A stretch of 64,000 bases of DNA from Saprospiraceae bacterium (GTDB lineage: Bacteria > Bacteroidota > Bacteroidia > Chitinophagales > Saprospiraceae), in NCBI GenBank assembly GCA_016714895.1, contig JADKBV010000007.1:62001-126000 (forward strand), written 5' to 3'. How positions within the stretch are numbered: the first letter of the stretch is position 1; each line of letters opens with the position of its first letter. The notes beneath the pieces are model-generated. The model was not told the origin of the DNA, did no database searches, and saw nothing but the letters and a program-made list of their open reading frames with translations. Of the stretch, positions 1 through 8,750 are shown piece after piece. The position numbers and the translations under genes were made by a program.

Positions 1-2
1 TT

Positions 3-617
3 ATGGAAGCTCAAACAGTCATCAAGTTGCATGGAAGTGCGTTAGGTAAAGATCATTTTGAAAAAGATCTGAGTATGCTTAAGGACCAAATAATTAAAGT
101 GGAAGAATTGATACAAAAATTCAAAAGTTATATAGAAAATCCATCTTCTGATGGTTCGGAAGCTTCTTTTGATTTATTCGAGAGAGAAATAAATGAAACT
201 TTCTCTATTTTTAATAAAATAAGTACATACCCCGCGCAGTATTTTACAGATATTTCACTGGTGGATTGGGCAAATATTTGGTCCGTGATACAATCCAATA
301 TTTATGCTGTTCAAGGCATAGCGCAATCCGCAAATATCCAACTCCAAATGCTGAAAAAATTTAGTGCCGAAGAAGTGGATGAATTGACGAAAACCATTTT
401 TAAGTTTATTCCTGCATCATTTAATATGAACAGTGCCATTGACTACAAAAAAGACTATATGAAAGCCTTACAGCAAATGGAAGAAGAAGCAAATAAAAAA
501 GATAATCTGTGGGATCGCTTTTTGAATTTTTTAGCTGGAAATATACCTTTCAAACAATCTCCTCAGGAAAGAGTAATGATGATGAGATGGATCGAAGGGG
601 AAAGAGGTGAACTTTAA
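3..617 (+). CDS. Hypothetical helical protein, possibly 5'-truncated
   Basis: I do not recognise this family. The 204-residue reading frame is rich in Lys and Glu and looks mostly alpha-helical, with a coiled-coil-like stretch near residues 20-45 and no signal peptide or membrane segment, so a cytosolic protein is likely. The first ATG sits at the edge of the window, so the true start may lie further left. It ends 9 bases before the TetR regulator, which suggests co-transcription with the efflux cluster that follows. It could be an uncharacterised accessory of that cluster or the tail of an unrelated upstream operon; nothing in the sequence decides this. Confidence 0.6.
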   Translation: MEAQTVIKLHGSALGKDHFEKDLSMLKDQIIKVEELIQKFKSYIENPSSDGSEASFDLFEREINETFSIFNKISTYPAQYFTDISLVDWANIWSVIQSNIYAVQGIAQSANIQLQMLKKFSAEEVDELTKTIFKFIPASFNMNSAIDYKKDYMKALQQMEEEANKKDNLWDRFLNFLAGNIPFKQSPQERVMMMRWIEGERGEL

Positions 618-626
618 ATTTAAGCC

Positions 627-1226
627 ATGATAACAAAAGAACTTATTTCAGATAGGCAAATAGAAATCATAGCAGCAGCGGGCAAAATACTGTCGACATC
701 AGGTATTAGTGGGCTTACCATAAAAAATCTGGCTAAAGAAATGCAATTTTCTGAAAGTGCTATCTATAGACACTTTACCAGCAAGGAGGAAATAATCGTT
801 GCAATGTTAGAATATCTTGCACATGATATGGATATGAGATATATGCAGGTCACTAATAGCGACCATGACGCTTTACAAAAGTTTAAAATGATCTTTGAAA
901 ATCAATTTTCTTTTTTTGAGAAGAACCCATATTTTGTTGTGGCAGTTTTCTCAGATGGGCTTATGGACGAGAGTGCAAAGATTAATGAAACAATCCTTAA
1001 ACTCATGTCCGTAAAAATGAAACATCTCATGCCAATAATCAGTGAAGGCCAACATAAAAATGTATTTACAAATGCTATTACTTCGGAAGAACTGATACAT
1101 ATAGTAATGGGTACTTTTAGATTATTAATGTTTAAATGGCGAGTCGCTAACTTTCAGTTTGATATCATCAGGAATGGTAACAACATGGTACAATCTTTAT
1201 TAACAATAATTAAAAATCATAAATAA
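627..1226 (+). CDS. TetR/AcrR-family transcriptional regulator
   Basis: The 199-residue protein has the TetR layout: a helix-turn-helix at about residues 31-50 (LTIKNLAKEMQF then SAIYRHF, followed by SKEE) and a long helical ligand-binding region behind it. Length is normal for the family. Members usually repress a neighbouring efflux or stress operon and release DNA when a small molecule binds. Here the gene stands at the head of a same-strand series that ends in a full RND efflux system, so local control of that pump is the natural inference. The next gene starts inside its stop codon (TAATG), indicating translational coupling. Confidence 0.9.
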   Translation: MITKELISDRQIEIIAAAGKILSTSGISGLTIKNLAKEMQFSESAIYRHFTSKEEIIVAMLEYLAHDMDMRYMQVTNSDHDALQKFKMIFENQFSFFEKNPYFVVAVFSDGLMDESAKINETILKLMSVKMKHLMPIISEGQHKNVFTNAITSEELIHIVMGTFRLLMFKWRVANFQFDIIRNGNNMVQSLLTIIKNHK

Positions 1227-1672
1227 TGACAAAGTTAAATTTAATCTATGTGATAGGGTTATTAGTCTTTACGGCTACAAGCTGTAAGAATAATTCAAAT
1301 CATAATCATGACCAAACACACTCAGGTGCAGCTGATCATCAGGCAGTTATCGAACTCAATGATGGAGCTAAGTGGTCAGTAAATGCTGAGATGAAACCTT
1401 TCATTCTGGAAAGTGAAAGTATACTGAATACTTATGTTGCTAATGCATCCACAGATTACAAAACATTGGCGAAAGAACTGACCGATAAAAATTCTGGTCT
1501 TATAGAAAGTTGTACCATGGATGGTAAAAGCCACGATGAGCTGCACAAATGGTTACATCCACACATGGCATTAATCGAGTCTTTGCAAGATGCAGATAAC
1601 GCTGATGCTGCCGATAAAATCATCAACGAACTAAAAAGTTCTTTTGAACTCTATAACCAACATTTCCAATGA
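1226..1672 (+). CDS. His-rich lipoprotein of unknown function
   Basis: A 148-residue protein with a lipoprotein signal (hydrophobic stretch then ATSC near residue 20), followed by a His/Asn-rich linker (NHNHDQTH). The rest is helical, with a motif CTMDGKSHDELHKWLHPH at about residues 90-107. Such Cys/His-rich helical bundles resemble a small cytochrome b562-like fold, but I see no CxxCH heme site. The His content suggests metal or heme contact; this is inference. It overlaps the TetR gene by one base and the next gene by four (ATGA), so it belongs to the regulator-headed operon. Confidence 0.7.
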   Translation: MTKLNLIYVIGLLVFTATSCKNNSNHNHDQTHSGAADHQAVIELNDGAKWSVNAEMKPFILESESILNTYVANASTDYKTLAKELTDKNSGLIESCTMDGKSHDELHKWLHPHMALIESLQDADNADAADKIINELKSSFELYNQHFQ

Positions 1673-2076
1673 AAAAGTCATTGAAATATGTCGGAATAGT
1701 AATCTTAATAGGGTTTGGTCTATTGACGCTTTTTCTTAGTACATCTGTAATTTTTGATTTATTTGGTATCAGAGCAAGAGAAGGTAACTATGTTTTATTC
1801 GTTGTTTGGTCCAATTTTATCAGCAGCATTATCTATTTGATAGCGGCGTATGGTTTGATGAAAAATGAAAAGTGGACGATCTCTCTTTTAGGGCTTTCGA
1901 CTGTTATATTAATTATAGCTTTTGTCGGGCTTAAAATTCACATCAATGCCGGTGGTTTATACGAAACAAAAACAGTAGGTGCTATGATTTTCAGAATTTC
2001 TGTCACTCTGCTATTAACCATCGTCTCCTATTTTTTGATCATTCCCAAAAAGGAAGTTAATAATAACTTACCCTGA
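1669..2076 (+). CDS. Small integral membrane protein (about four helices)
   Basis: A 135-residue protein with four hydrophobic segments (roughly residues 7-29, 41-61, 70-88 and 103-125) separated by short polar loops. I recognise no named domain. It is translationally coupled to the upstream lipoprotein through an ATGA overlap. Its place between a TetR regulator and an RND pump suggests a membrane accessory of the same stress operon, but the sequence gives no direct functional clue. A gap of about 100 AT-rich bases separates it from the next gene. Confidence 0.65.
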   Translation: MKKSLKYVGIVILIGFGLLTLFLSTSVIFDLFGIRAREGNYVLFVVWSNFISSIIYLIAAYGLMKNEKWTISLLGLSTVILIIAFVGLKIHINAGGLYETKTVGAMIFRISVTLLLTIVSYFLIIPKKEVNNNLP

Positions 2077-2172
2077 TAGGTTTTTGTAAAAACTCCTATT
2101 CCTAAGTAGATCACTAAAAAATTGTGTTGTAAAAAGGAAAATAAAAATTAATAATTTTAAAAAATAAATATC

Positions 2173-2460
2173 ATGAACATTAAAGAAATTCATACACAGG
2201 AAAAACCAGTTTCTGCAATTTCACTTTTTAAAAGCGATCAGGGGAATGCCACCGCTATACAAATATTAAAAGGTGAAAAACTAAAAGAACATATCACCAA
2301 AATACCGGCTTTACTGGTTTGCATAGATGGCGAAGTAATCTTTGAAAATGAAAAAGGTGTAAAAGAAACACTAAGGTCTGGTGATTATGTCAACATAGAA
2401 CCCATGGTAACACATTGGGTTGAAGGAATAGAACTAAGTCAATTGGTGCTGATCAAGTAA
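2173..2460 (+). CDS. Small cupin-domain protein
   Basis: The 95-residue protein has the short single-domain cupin pattern: a hydrophobic strand ALLVCIDGEVIFENEKG around residues 46-62, then LRSGDYVNIEPMVTHWVEG around 67-85, which matches the second cupin motif (G-D-x-x-x-I-P-x-x-x-x-H). The metal-ligand set of motif 1 looks incomplete (HITKIPALLV), so metal binding is uncertain. Proteins of this type often act as small sensors or detoxifying enzymes. It lies 12 bases upstream of the TolC gene, so it is part of the efflux operon. Confidence 0.75.
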   Translation: MNIKEIHTQEKPVSAISLFKSDQGNATAIQILKGEKLKEHITKIPALLVCIDGEVIFENEKGVKETLRSGDYVNIEPMVTHWVEGIELSQLVLIK

Positions 2461-2472
2461 AAAATTTGAAAC

Positions 2473-3807
2473 ATGAAGTTAGTAAGTATTCACAAACAGA
2501 AATTAATTCTGCTATTATTTCTACTAGGTACTCAGGTAGTAAATGGTCAAACCTGGACGCTCCGGCAGTGCATTGATACTGCACAGATTTATAGTAAAAA
2601 CTTACAAATAGGGAGGAATAATATTTCCATAGGTGAACAAAAGAGTAAAGAGTTAAAAGCCAATTTTATTCCCAAAATCACAGCAAATGTTGATTATAAG
2701 TATTTTACAAATCTCCCATACCAACTGCTTCCTTTATCTACCTTTAACACATCTGCACCTGAGGGACAGTTTAAAGAAGCACAATTTGGTGTGCCTCATA
2801 ATATAAACGCGGCGGTCCAACTTTCTTTACCCATATATAATCCACAAATAAGCGGTGCCGTCAAAAGTACTGAGATTGCTACGGAACTCGCCCAGTTACA
2901 GTTACATAAGAGCAAAGAAGATTTGATATATAATGTTTCATTTTTATTTTATAATGCTAAAGTGCTGTATTATCAGCTAGGATTTATTGACACTAATTTG
3001 ATCAACGCTAAAAAACTCCTACAGAATATGGAATTGATGCGCAATCAATTAATGGCCAAAGGAACGGATGTATCAAAAGTAAAGCTTCAAGTAGATCAGC
3101 TAACCACACAAAAAAACAATATCATGATCAAGATTGACCAGGTATTAAACTCTTTAAAATTTGCTATGGGATTGCCGCTCGACAGAAAGTTAGAACTTGA
3201 CAAAACCGTAATAATGGAAGAAGAAGTCTTGTATAATTTCAATGCTACCATCGATATGCAAATATCGTCAACTCAACGTAAGCTTATAAGTAATGAAATA
3301 TCAACACTTAAAAATTCAAAAGTATTACCCACCATTCAACTTATAGCTTCATTTGGTACTACAGGTCTTGGATATTCCGGTCAGCCAGAAAGATTTCTAA
3401 ATTTCTATCCCATGGGCTTTGGTACACTACAGATTAATTACCCTATTTACGACGGCAAAGCAATGAGCAGGAAAGTCAATCAAAAACAATTGGAATTGCA
3501 TAATAATACAATACAACACGCATTAATACAATCCCAAAGCGAATTACAATCCAAAAATGCCCTACTTCAGCGTAATGTAGCTAAAAACAATTTAACAACA
3601 AACCAAGCACATATTGAACTTGCAAATGATATTTATGATCAAACGTTGTTGCAACAAAAAGAAGGAGTGGCAAGTATTACTGATATTTTATTGGCTGACA
3701 ATACATTAAGAGAAGCTCAACAAAACTTTGTCACTGCTATGATTGAGTATCTAAAAGCAGAATTAGAAATACTGAAATTGAGTGGAAATATAGCCCTTTC
3801 TAAATAA
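2473..3807 (+). CDS. TolC-family outer membrane efflux protein
   Basis: The 444-residue protein has a Sec signal peptide (hydrophobic core LILLLFLLGTQVVNG, residues about 11-26) and the two related halves of the OEP/TolC family: long amphipathic helices interrupted by short strands. The N-terminal part contains WTLRQCIDTA, the usual opening of Bacteroidota TolC proteins, and the second half has AQQNFVTAMIEYLKAELEILKLSG, the typical closing helix. Trimers form the outer-membrane exit duct of tripartite pumps. It is followed at once by its adaptor and pump genes, so the three form one system. Confidence 0.92.
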   Translation: MKLVSIHKQKLILLLFLLGTQVVNGQTWTLRQCIDTAQIYSKNLQIGRNNISIGEQKSKELKANFIPKITANVDYKYFTNLPYQLLPLSTFNTSAPEGQFKEAQFGVPHNINAAVQLSLPIYNPQISGAVKSTEIATELAQLQLHKSKEDLIYNVSFLFYNAKVLYYQLGFIDTNLINAKKLLQNMELMRNQLMAKGTDVSKVKLQVDQLTTQKNNIMIKIDQVLNSLKFAMGLPLDRKLELDKTVIMEEEVLYNFNATIDMQISSTQRKLISNEISTLKNSKVLPTIQLIASFGTTGLGYSGQPERFLNFYPMGFGTLQINYPIYDGKAMSRKVNQKQLELHNNTIQHALIQSQSELQSKNALLQRNVAKNNLTTNQAHIELANDIYDQTLLQQKEGVASITDILLADNTLREAQQNFVTAMIEYLKAELEILKLSGNIALSK

Positions 3808-3837
3808 ATATTAATTAAAAGATATAATACCAAAGTA

Positions 3838-4896
3838 ATGAATTGGAAAAGAATTTTAGGAATACTGGTAGTAGTAGTTTTGATAGGCATTGTTGCTTGG
3901 AAACTAAAAACCAACAAAGAATTGACAACCAGTAAAGTGTACCAATACGACAAAAATGCAACTTTGTTTGTGGATGTGGATACTGTTATGCTAAAAAACA
4001 TAGAAAATGTGCTGACATACAGTGGTGCATTTGAGCCGGACAGAGAGACAAAATTAAGTGCTGAGTCGCAAGGCAAAATAAATTCGGTTTTAGTGGACGT
4101 GGGCGACATTGTGCGGTCCGGCCAGACGCTCATAAGATTGGACAACAGTTTGTTGGCGTTACAACTTCAGGCGATCGATGTCCAAATAGAAGGTTTAAGA
4201 GCCGATGTAGACCGATATACTGTTTTATCTAAGGCTGATGCTATACAAGGTGTACAACTGGAAAAGGCAATATTGGGACTCAAGGCCACAAGCATACAAA
4301 AAACAATATTGCAAGAGCAAATAGCAAAAACTGTTATTAAAGCCCCATTCAATGGGATTGTTACAGCCAAAATGAGCGAAGTAGGTAGTTTTGCTGCTCC
4401 TGGCGTACCACTATTACAGATCACCGATATCTCAAGTGTAAGATTTACAGTCAATGTACCTGAACAGGATTTGGCAAAATTTAAGCTCAACCAAACCCAT
4501 CGGGTTACGGTAGATGCTCTTGCAAATCAGGAGTTTGAAGGCAAAATTACGTTGATCAGCAGCAAAGCAAATATCGGATCTAGCTTTCCCATACAATTAA
4601 AAATAAAAAACTCTAATGATAAAGTAATAAAAGCCGGAATGTTTGGCAAGCTTATTAATAAAAATGAAAATCAGCAGCAAGGTTTTATCCTACCCACGTC
4701 AGCAATTACAGGTACGGCTGAACAGGCCAGCATTTATAAAGTGGTCGATGGAAAGGCAGTGACACAAATAATCACTATCTCAGAAAAAATAGATAATAAG
4801 GCGATTGTGACAAAAGGATTAAGCGCAGGAGATGTGGTAGTCGTTGGTGGTCTTATTAATTTGTTTGAGGGAGCCAATGTATCTGTAAAAAAATAA
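3838..4896 (+). CDS. RND efflux periplasmic adaptor (membrane fusion protein)
   Basis: The 352-residue protein starts with one membrane anchor (residues about 5-23) and then shows the HlyD/AcrA order of domains: a first lipoyl half (SAESQGKINSVLVDVGDIVRSGQTL), a short helical hairpin, the second lipoyl half (TVIKAPFNGIVTAKMSEVGSFAAPG), then beta-barrel and membrane-proximal regions ending GGLINLFEGANVSV. It links the TolC duct to the inner-membrane RND pump. It sits 30 bases after tolC and about 217 bases before the pump, in the same orientation. Confidence 0.93.
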   Translation: MNWKRILGILVVVVLIGIVAWKLKTNKELTTSKVYQYDKNATLFVDVDTVMLKNIENVLTYSGAFEPDRETKLSAESQGKINSVLVDVGDIVRSGQTLIRLDNSLLALQLQAIDVQIEGLRADVDRYTVLSKADAIQGVQLEKAILGLKATSIQKTILQEQIAKTVIKAPFNGIVTAKMSEVGSFAAPGVPLLQITDISSVRFTVNVPEQDLAKFKLNQTHRVTVDALANQEFEGKITLISSKANIGSSFPIQLKIKNSNDKVIKAGMFGKLINKNENQQQGFILPTSAITGTAEQASIYKVVDGKAVTQIITISEKIDNKAIVTKGLSAGDVVVVGGLINLFEGANVSVKK

Positions 4897-5113
4897 GGTT
4901 TGTAGAATAGAATATGAGCACATTTAAATGAGCCTAAAAGGATTCTTGCAACTTCTAAATGTACCTGTCAGATACTTTTACTTTCGTCCATAAAAATTCG
5001 ATTGCAAAAACTTTAGTTGATGTTTACATCTCGAGTTTCGCCATCAAATGTAAGCAAGTTAAGAGATAATGCAAAACTGCTAACAATTTATTTAAAATAT
5101 TTAATGGTTTATA

Positions 5114-8100
5114 ATGAATATTACAGAAATTTCCATCAATCGTCCTTCACTGATTATCGTATTATTCAGTGTCTTTGCACTTCTCGGTATTATTGGATAC
5201 AATAATTTGAGTTATGAATTGATGCCGGATTTTAACCAACCCGTGGTGGTAATAAAAACAGGATATCCAGGAGCAGAACCCAATGAAGTAGAAACATCTG
5301 TTTCCAGAAAAATAGAAGATGCACTATCCAATTTGGAAGGTGTGGATTATCTGGTCACTAAATCGTTACCCAATGCTTCTATCGTTATTGCCAATCTCAA
5401 ATATGGCACAAATCTGGACAAAACCATGCAGGATGCACAACGATATATAGACAATATTCGTAAAGATTTACCGCAAGATATACTGAGTCCTGTGATGAGT
5501 AAGGTGTCGCCCAATGACTTGCCTATTATGTCTGTAAGTGCCACAAGTGATCTTCCTTCTACGGAATTCTTTCAAAAAATGAAGGACGATTTTTTACCTC
5601 AGATTCAACAAATTAGAGGGGTAGCAGAAATAACAACGTTGGGTGGAGAAGAAAGAGAAATTCAAGTAAAAGTGGATCAAAACAAACTAAAACTATACAG
5701 AATTTCACTCGTTCAGGTGGTAGAAGCTATCAACAGATCTGGTATAGATCTACCGGCAGGTAAGGTGCAAACAGATAAGGAAAGCAATTCGGTACGATTG
5801 ACCGGAAAGTTTTCAAGTGTGGATGATATCAATTACGTACAAATAGCCATGCCAATGCCCGGCAGCCCGATCTATGTTAAAGATGTAGCTGAAGTTGTAG
5901 ATGGTACAAAAGAAATGACCTCGGTAAGCCGATATAATGGCAAGAATGGTATAGGTCTTTTACTCAAAAAACAAGGAGATGCAAATGCCGTTGATGTCTC
6001 AAAATTAGTACGGGAAAAATTCAAAAATATAGAGTCGCAAAATGCTGGCGCTAATATAAAATTTATAATTGCCGATGATAGTACAGACAATACCATAGCT
6101 GCAGTAAATTCTGTTGTATTTGATTTGATACTTGCAGTAATCCTTGTATCACTAGTCATGTTATTGTTTTTAAGGAGCTTTAGAAATGCTATCATTGTTA
6201 TTGTTGCTATTCCAACATCACTAGTTACAGCATTTGCCGTAATGTGGTTATTAGGATATACCCTCAATCTGATGACCCTATTGGCGATGTCTTTAATCAT
6301 AGGAATTCTGGTCGATGATGCGGTAGTAGTGCTGGAAAATATTCAAAAACACCTGGATAAAGGAAAAGAAAAAAGAAAAGCTGCCATGGATGGTCGTATG
6401 GAAATAGGATTTTCTGCGCTCTCTATTACCCTGGTGGATGTGGTAGTTTTTTTACCGATCCTGTTTCTGCAAGTTTTTGTTGCCGACATGTTAAAACAAT
6501 TTTCTGTGGTGGTCGTCACATCCACACTTACCAGTTTGCTTGTGGGTTTTACGCTTACACCTTGGCTTGCTTCCCGTATTGGTAAAAAAGAAGATTTACA
6601 ACCCACCAATTTGTTTAATCGATTCCTTTTATGGTTCGAGCATCAGCTTGATACTTTTACTATCTGGTACGGTAATAAACTTAAATGGGTACTGAGTCAC
6701 AAAATAATATTTTCGATCTTTGTCCTCATTCTTTTTGGAATGACACTAGGCATTATGAAACAAGGAATCATCGGCAAAGAACTCATTTCCACAGGTGACC
6801 AGGGAAAATTTCGCTTGGCGCTGGAGTATGACAAAACTACATCTATACTCCAAAACAATAAAATTTCTGAAGAAATTGAAAAATACATTCTTTCACAGCC
6901 TGAAGTTTCTACAGTATTCAGTAATGTTGGTGGACCAAGTACGGGAATTGGTAGCCTTGGTGTAGGCGCAGCCAACAAAACAGAATTTACCATACAACTA
7001 AAAAATAATAAAGATGAGTTGAAAAAATTGGGATTGAAGAAAACACCCACCGAAGATTTTATGAAAAAACTGAGAAGTGATTTGCAACAAAAATTTTCTG
7101 GTATTAATTACTCTATGGCAGCTTTAGGATTGATACCAAGATCGGCACCTATCGAAATCACACTTAGTGGAAATAGTCAGGAAAATGTTATGACTAATGG
7201 CTTGGTACTAAAAAAAATTATAGAAAATGTACCCGGCTCAGATAATGTAAGGCTCTCTGTCGAGAAAGGTAGTCCAGAATTTAAAGTAATTCCTGACAAA
7301 GATAAAATGCAAAGATTGGGATTAAATACGGCTTATGTGGGTATGAATTTACGTACAGCTTTTACAGGGAATGATGATGCCACGCTTACGCAAAATGGTA
7401 CTGAGTATCCGGTTAGGGTCTGGATAGATGCTTTTGATCGTCAAAATTTTGAAGATGTACAAAAATTATTTGTTATCAATCCAATGAATATTCCTGTAGA
7501 GGTTGCTCAGTTTGCAACAGTCCAGCAAGATAATTCACCTTCACTTTTAGAAAGAAAAGACAGACAACCCGCTGTAACCCTAACAGCAGATGCATTAGGC
7601 AGACCATCCGGTACTGTGGCAGATGAAGTGGTTGCCTATTTAAAACAACATCCGCTTTCTGAAGATATACAGCTGACATGGGGCAGTGATATCAAAAGAC
7701 AAAATGATAGTTTCGGAGCATTGGGGTCTGTATTACTAATTTCATTTTTGCTCATATATCTTATCATGGTAGCACTTTATGACAGTTTCGTTTATCCCTT
7801 TGTTGTACTCTTTTCTATACCACTGGCAGCTATTGGCGCATTTTTGGCTTTAAACTTATCATTAAATAATCTAAGTTTATTTGCGTTACTTGGATTAATA
7901 ATGCTTATGGGTCTTGTCGTAAAAAATGCTATATTAATTGTGGATTTTACTAATCAACTCAAGGCTGAAGGAATATACTTTAAAGATGCTTTGATTACTG
8001 CAAGTAAAGAACGAATGAGACCTATTTTGATGACGACACTATCTATGGCTGTAGGAATGCTACCAATTGCATTAGCCTCAGGCACAGCTTCGGAGTGGAA

Positions 8101-8218
8101 AAATGGTCTTGCATGGGTAATCATTGGTGGTTTGCTTTCATCTTTAGTACTCACCGTATTTCTGGTGCCACTTGTCTATTATGTAGTCGATGTTATTAAA
8201 AGCAAAGTGAATCCATAA
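5114..8218 (+). CDS. RND multidrug-type efflux pump permease (AcrB-like)
   Basis: The 1034-residue protein has the full RND architecture: a first membrane helix at residues about 12-32, a large periplasmic porter domain, a helix bundle from about residue 335, a second periplasmic domain, and a final helix bundle. The fourth-helix motif LIIGILVDDAVVVLENIQKH (near residue 400) carries the paired Asp residues used for proton transfer in the hydrophobe/amphiphile class, unlike the metal-type pump at 28.7 kb. GLVVKNAILIVDF near residue 935 is another family hallmark. Likely substrates are drugs, dyes or other amphiphiles. The start at 5114 fits the family's MNITEISINRP opening. Confidence 0.95.
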   Translation: MNITEISINRPSLIIVLFSVFALLGIIGYNNLSYELMPDFNQPVVVIKTGYPGAEPNEVETSVSRKIEDALSNLEGVDYLVTKSLPNASIVIANLKYGTNLDKTMQDAQRYIDNIRKDLPQDILSPVMSKVSPNDLPIMSVSATSDLPSTEFFQKMKDDFLPQIQQIRGVAEITTLGGEEREIQVKVDQNKLKLYRISLVQVVEAINRSGIDLPAGKVQTDKESNSVRLTGKFSSVDDINYVQIAMPMPGSPIYVKDVAEVVDGTKEMTSVSRYNGKNGIGLLLKKQGDANAVDVSKLVREKFKNIESQNAGANIKFIIADDSTDNTIAAVNSVVFDLILAVILVSLVMLLFLRSFRNAIIVIVAIPTSLVTAFAVMWLLGYTLNLMTLLAMSLIIGILVDDAVVVLENIQKHLDKGKEKRKAAMDGRMEIGFSALSITLVDVVVFLPILFLQVFVADMLKQFSVVVVTSTLTSLLVGFTLTPWLASRIGKKEDLQPTNLFNRFLLWFEHQLDTFTIWYGNKLKWVLSHKIIFSIFVLILFGMTLGIMKQGIIGKELISTGDQGKFRLALEYDKTTSILQNNKISEEIEKYILSQPEVSTVFSNVGGPSTGIGSLGVGAANKTEFTIQLKNNKDELKKLGLKKTPTEDFMKKLRSDLQQKFSGINYSMAALGLIPRSAPIEITLSGNSQENVMTNGLVLKKIIENVPGSDNVRLSVEKGSPEFKVIPDKDKMQRLGLNTAYVGMNLRTAFTGNDDATLTQNGTEYPVRVWIDAFDRQNFEDVQKLFVINPMNIPVEVAQFATVQQDNSPSLLERKDRQPAVTLTADALGRPSGTVADEVVAYLKQHPLSEDIQLTWGSDIKRQNDSFGALGSVLLISFLLIYLIMVALYDSFVYPFVVLFSIPLAAIGAFLALNLSLNNLSLFALLGLIMLMGLVVKNAILIVDFTNQLKAEGIYFKDALITASKERMRPILMTTLSMAVGMLPIALASGTASEWKNGLAWVIIGGLLSSLVLTVFLVPLVYYVVDVIKSKVNP

Positions 8219-8223
8219 TTCGT

Positions 8224-8254
8224 TTTGTCAAGCCTAATTTATTTATTACATTTG
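8224..8254 (+). promoter_or_regulatory. Predicted Bacteroidota sigma-70-type promoter for the DsrE gene
   Basis: TTTG at 8224-8227 is followed by 19 bases and then TACATTTG at 8247-8254, an exact fit to the Bacteroidota pattern (TTTG, 17-19 bp, TAnnTTTG). Transcription would start near 8260, leaving a leader of about 70 bases before the DsrE start codon. It implies that the DsrE gene can be expressed apart from the pump operon. Confidence 0.75.
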
Positions 8255-8331
8255 CATAATACAAAAGAAACCAATTTTAAAATAATAAAAAATCATAATT
8301 AATTTTTCATCAAACATTAAAGCTCATTTAA

Positions 8332-8685
8332 ATGAAAATATTAATCATCATCAACGATGCTCCGTATGGTAGCGAAAAAGCATATAATGCATTAAGAATA
8401 GCCAACCAAATGAATAAGGACTTTCCTGAAACAGAAGTAGTTATCTTTTTAATGGCTGACGGTGTTAATTGTGCAATCCCTAATCAAAATACACCCAATG
8501 GATATTATAATATAGAACGAATGTTGAAGTTATCTACCAGAAGTGGAACAAAGTTACTTTTATGCGGCAGCTGTCTCGATGCAAGGGGACTAAAAGAAAC
8601 ACCATTGACAGATCAGGCCGAAATCAGCACGATGGCAGCATTAACCAAACAAATTGTCGAAAGCGATAAAGTACTTACTTTTTAA
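8332..8685 (+). CDS. DsrE-family protein (YchN/TusD-like)
   Basis: The 117-residue protein has the DsrE/DsrF-like fold signature: an N-terminal strand MKILIIINDAPYGSEKAYNALRIANQM, then VVIFLMADGVNCAI, and a Cys-bearing segment LLLCGSCLDARGL near residues 79-91. In TusD/DsrE enzymes a conserved Cys near this position carries sulfur as a persulfide; here C80 and C83 are candidates. Members act in sulfur relay or as small oligomeric proteins of unknown role. A strong predicted promoter lies just upstream, so it may be an independent unit rather than the tail of the pump operon. Confidence 0.88.
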   Translation: MKILIIINDAPYGSEKAYNALRIANQMNKDFPETEVVIFLMADGVNCAIPNQNTPNGYYNIERMLKLSTRSGTKLLLCGSCLDARGLKETPLTDQAEISTMAALTKQIVESDKVLTF

Positions 8686-8750
8686 TGTAACTAAAGGTGC
8701 CAACCTTACCAATAGTTAGGCCTACCTTTACGCTTTTTAAATTCTTTTTG

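Noticed and set aside
5017..5205. Short plus-strand frame before the RND pump
   Set aside because: It overlaps the pump start in another frame, has no recognisable product and no ribosome-binding context; the spacer is better seen as untranslated.
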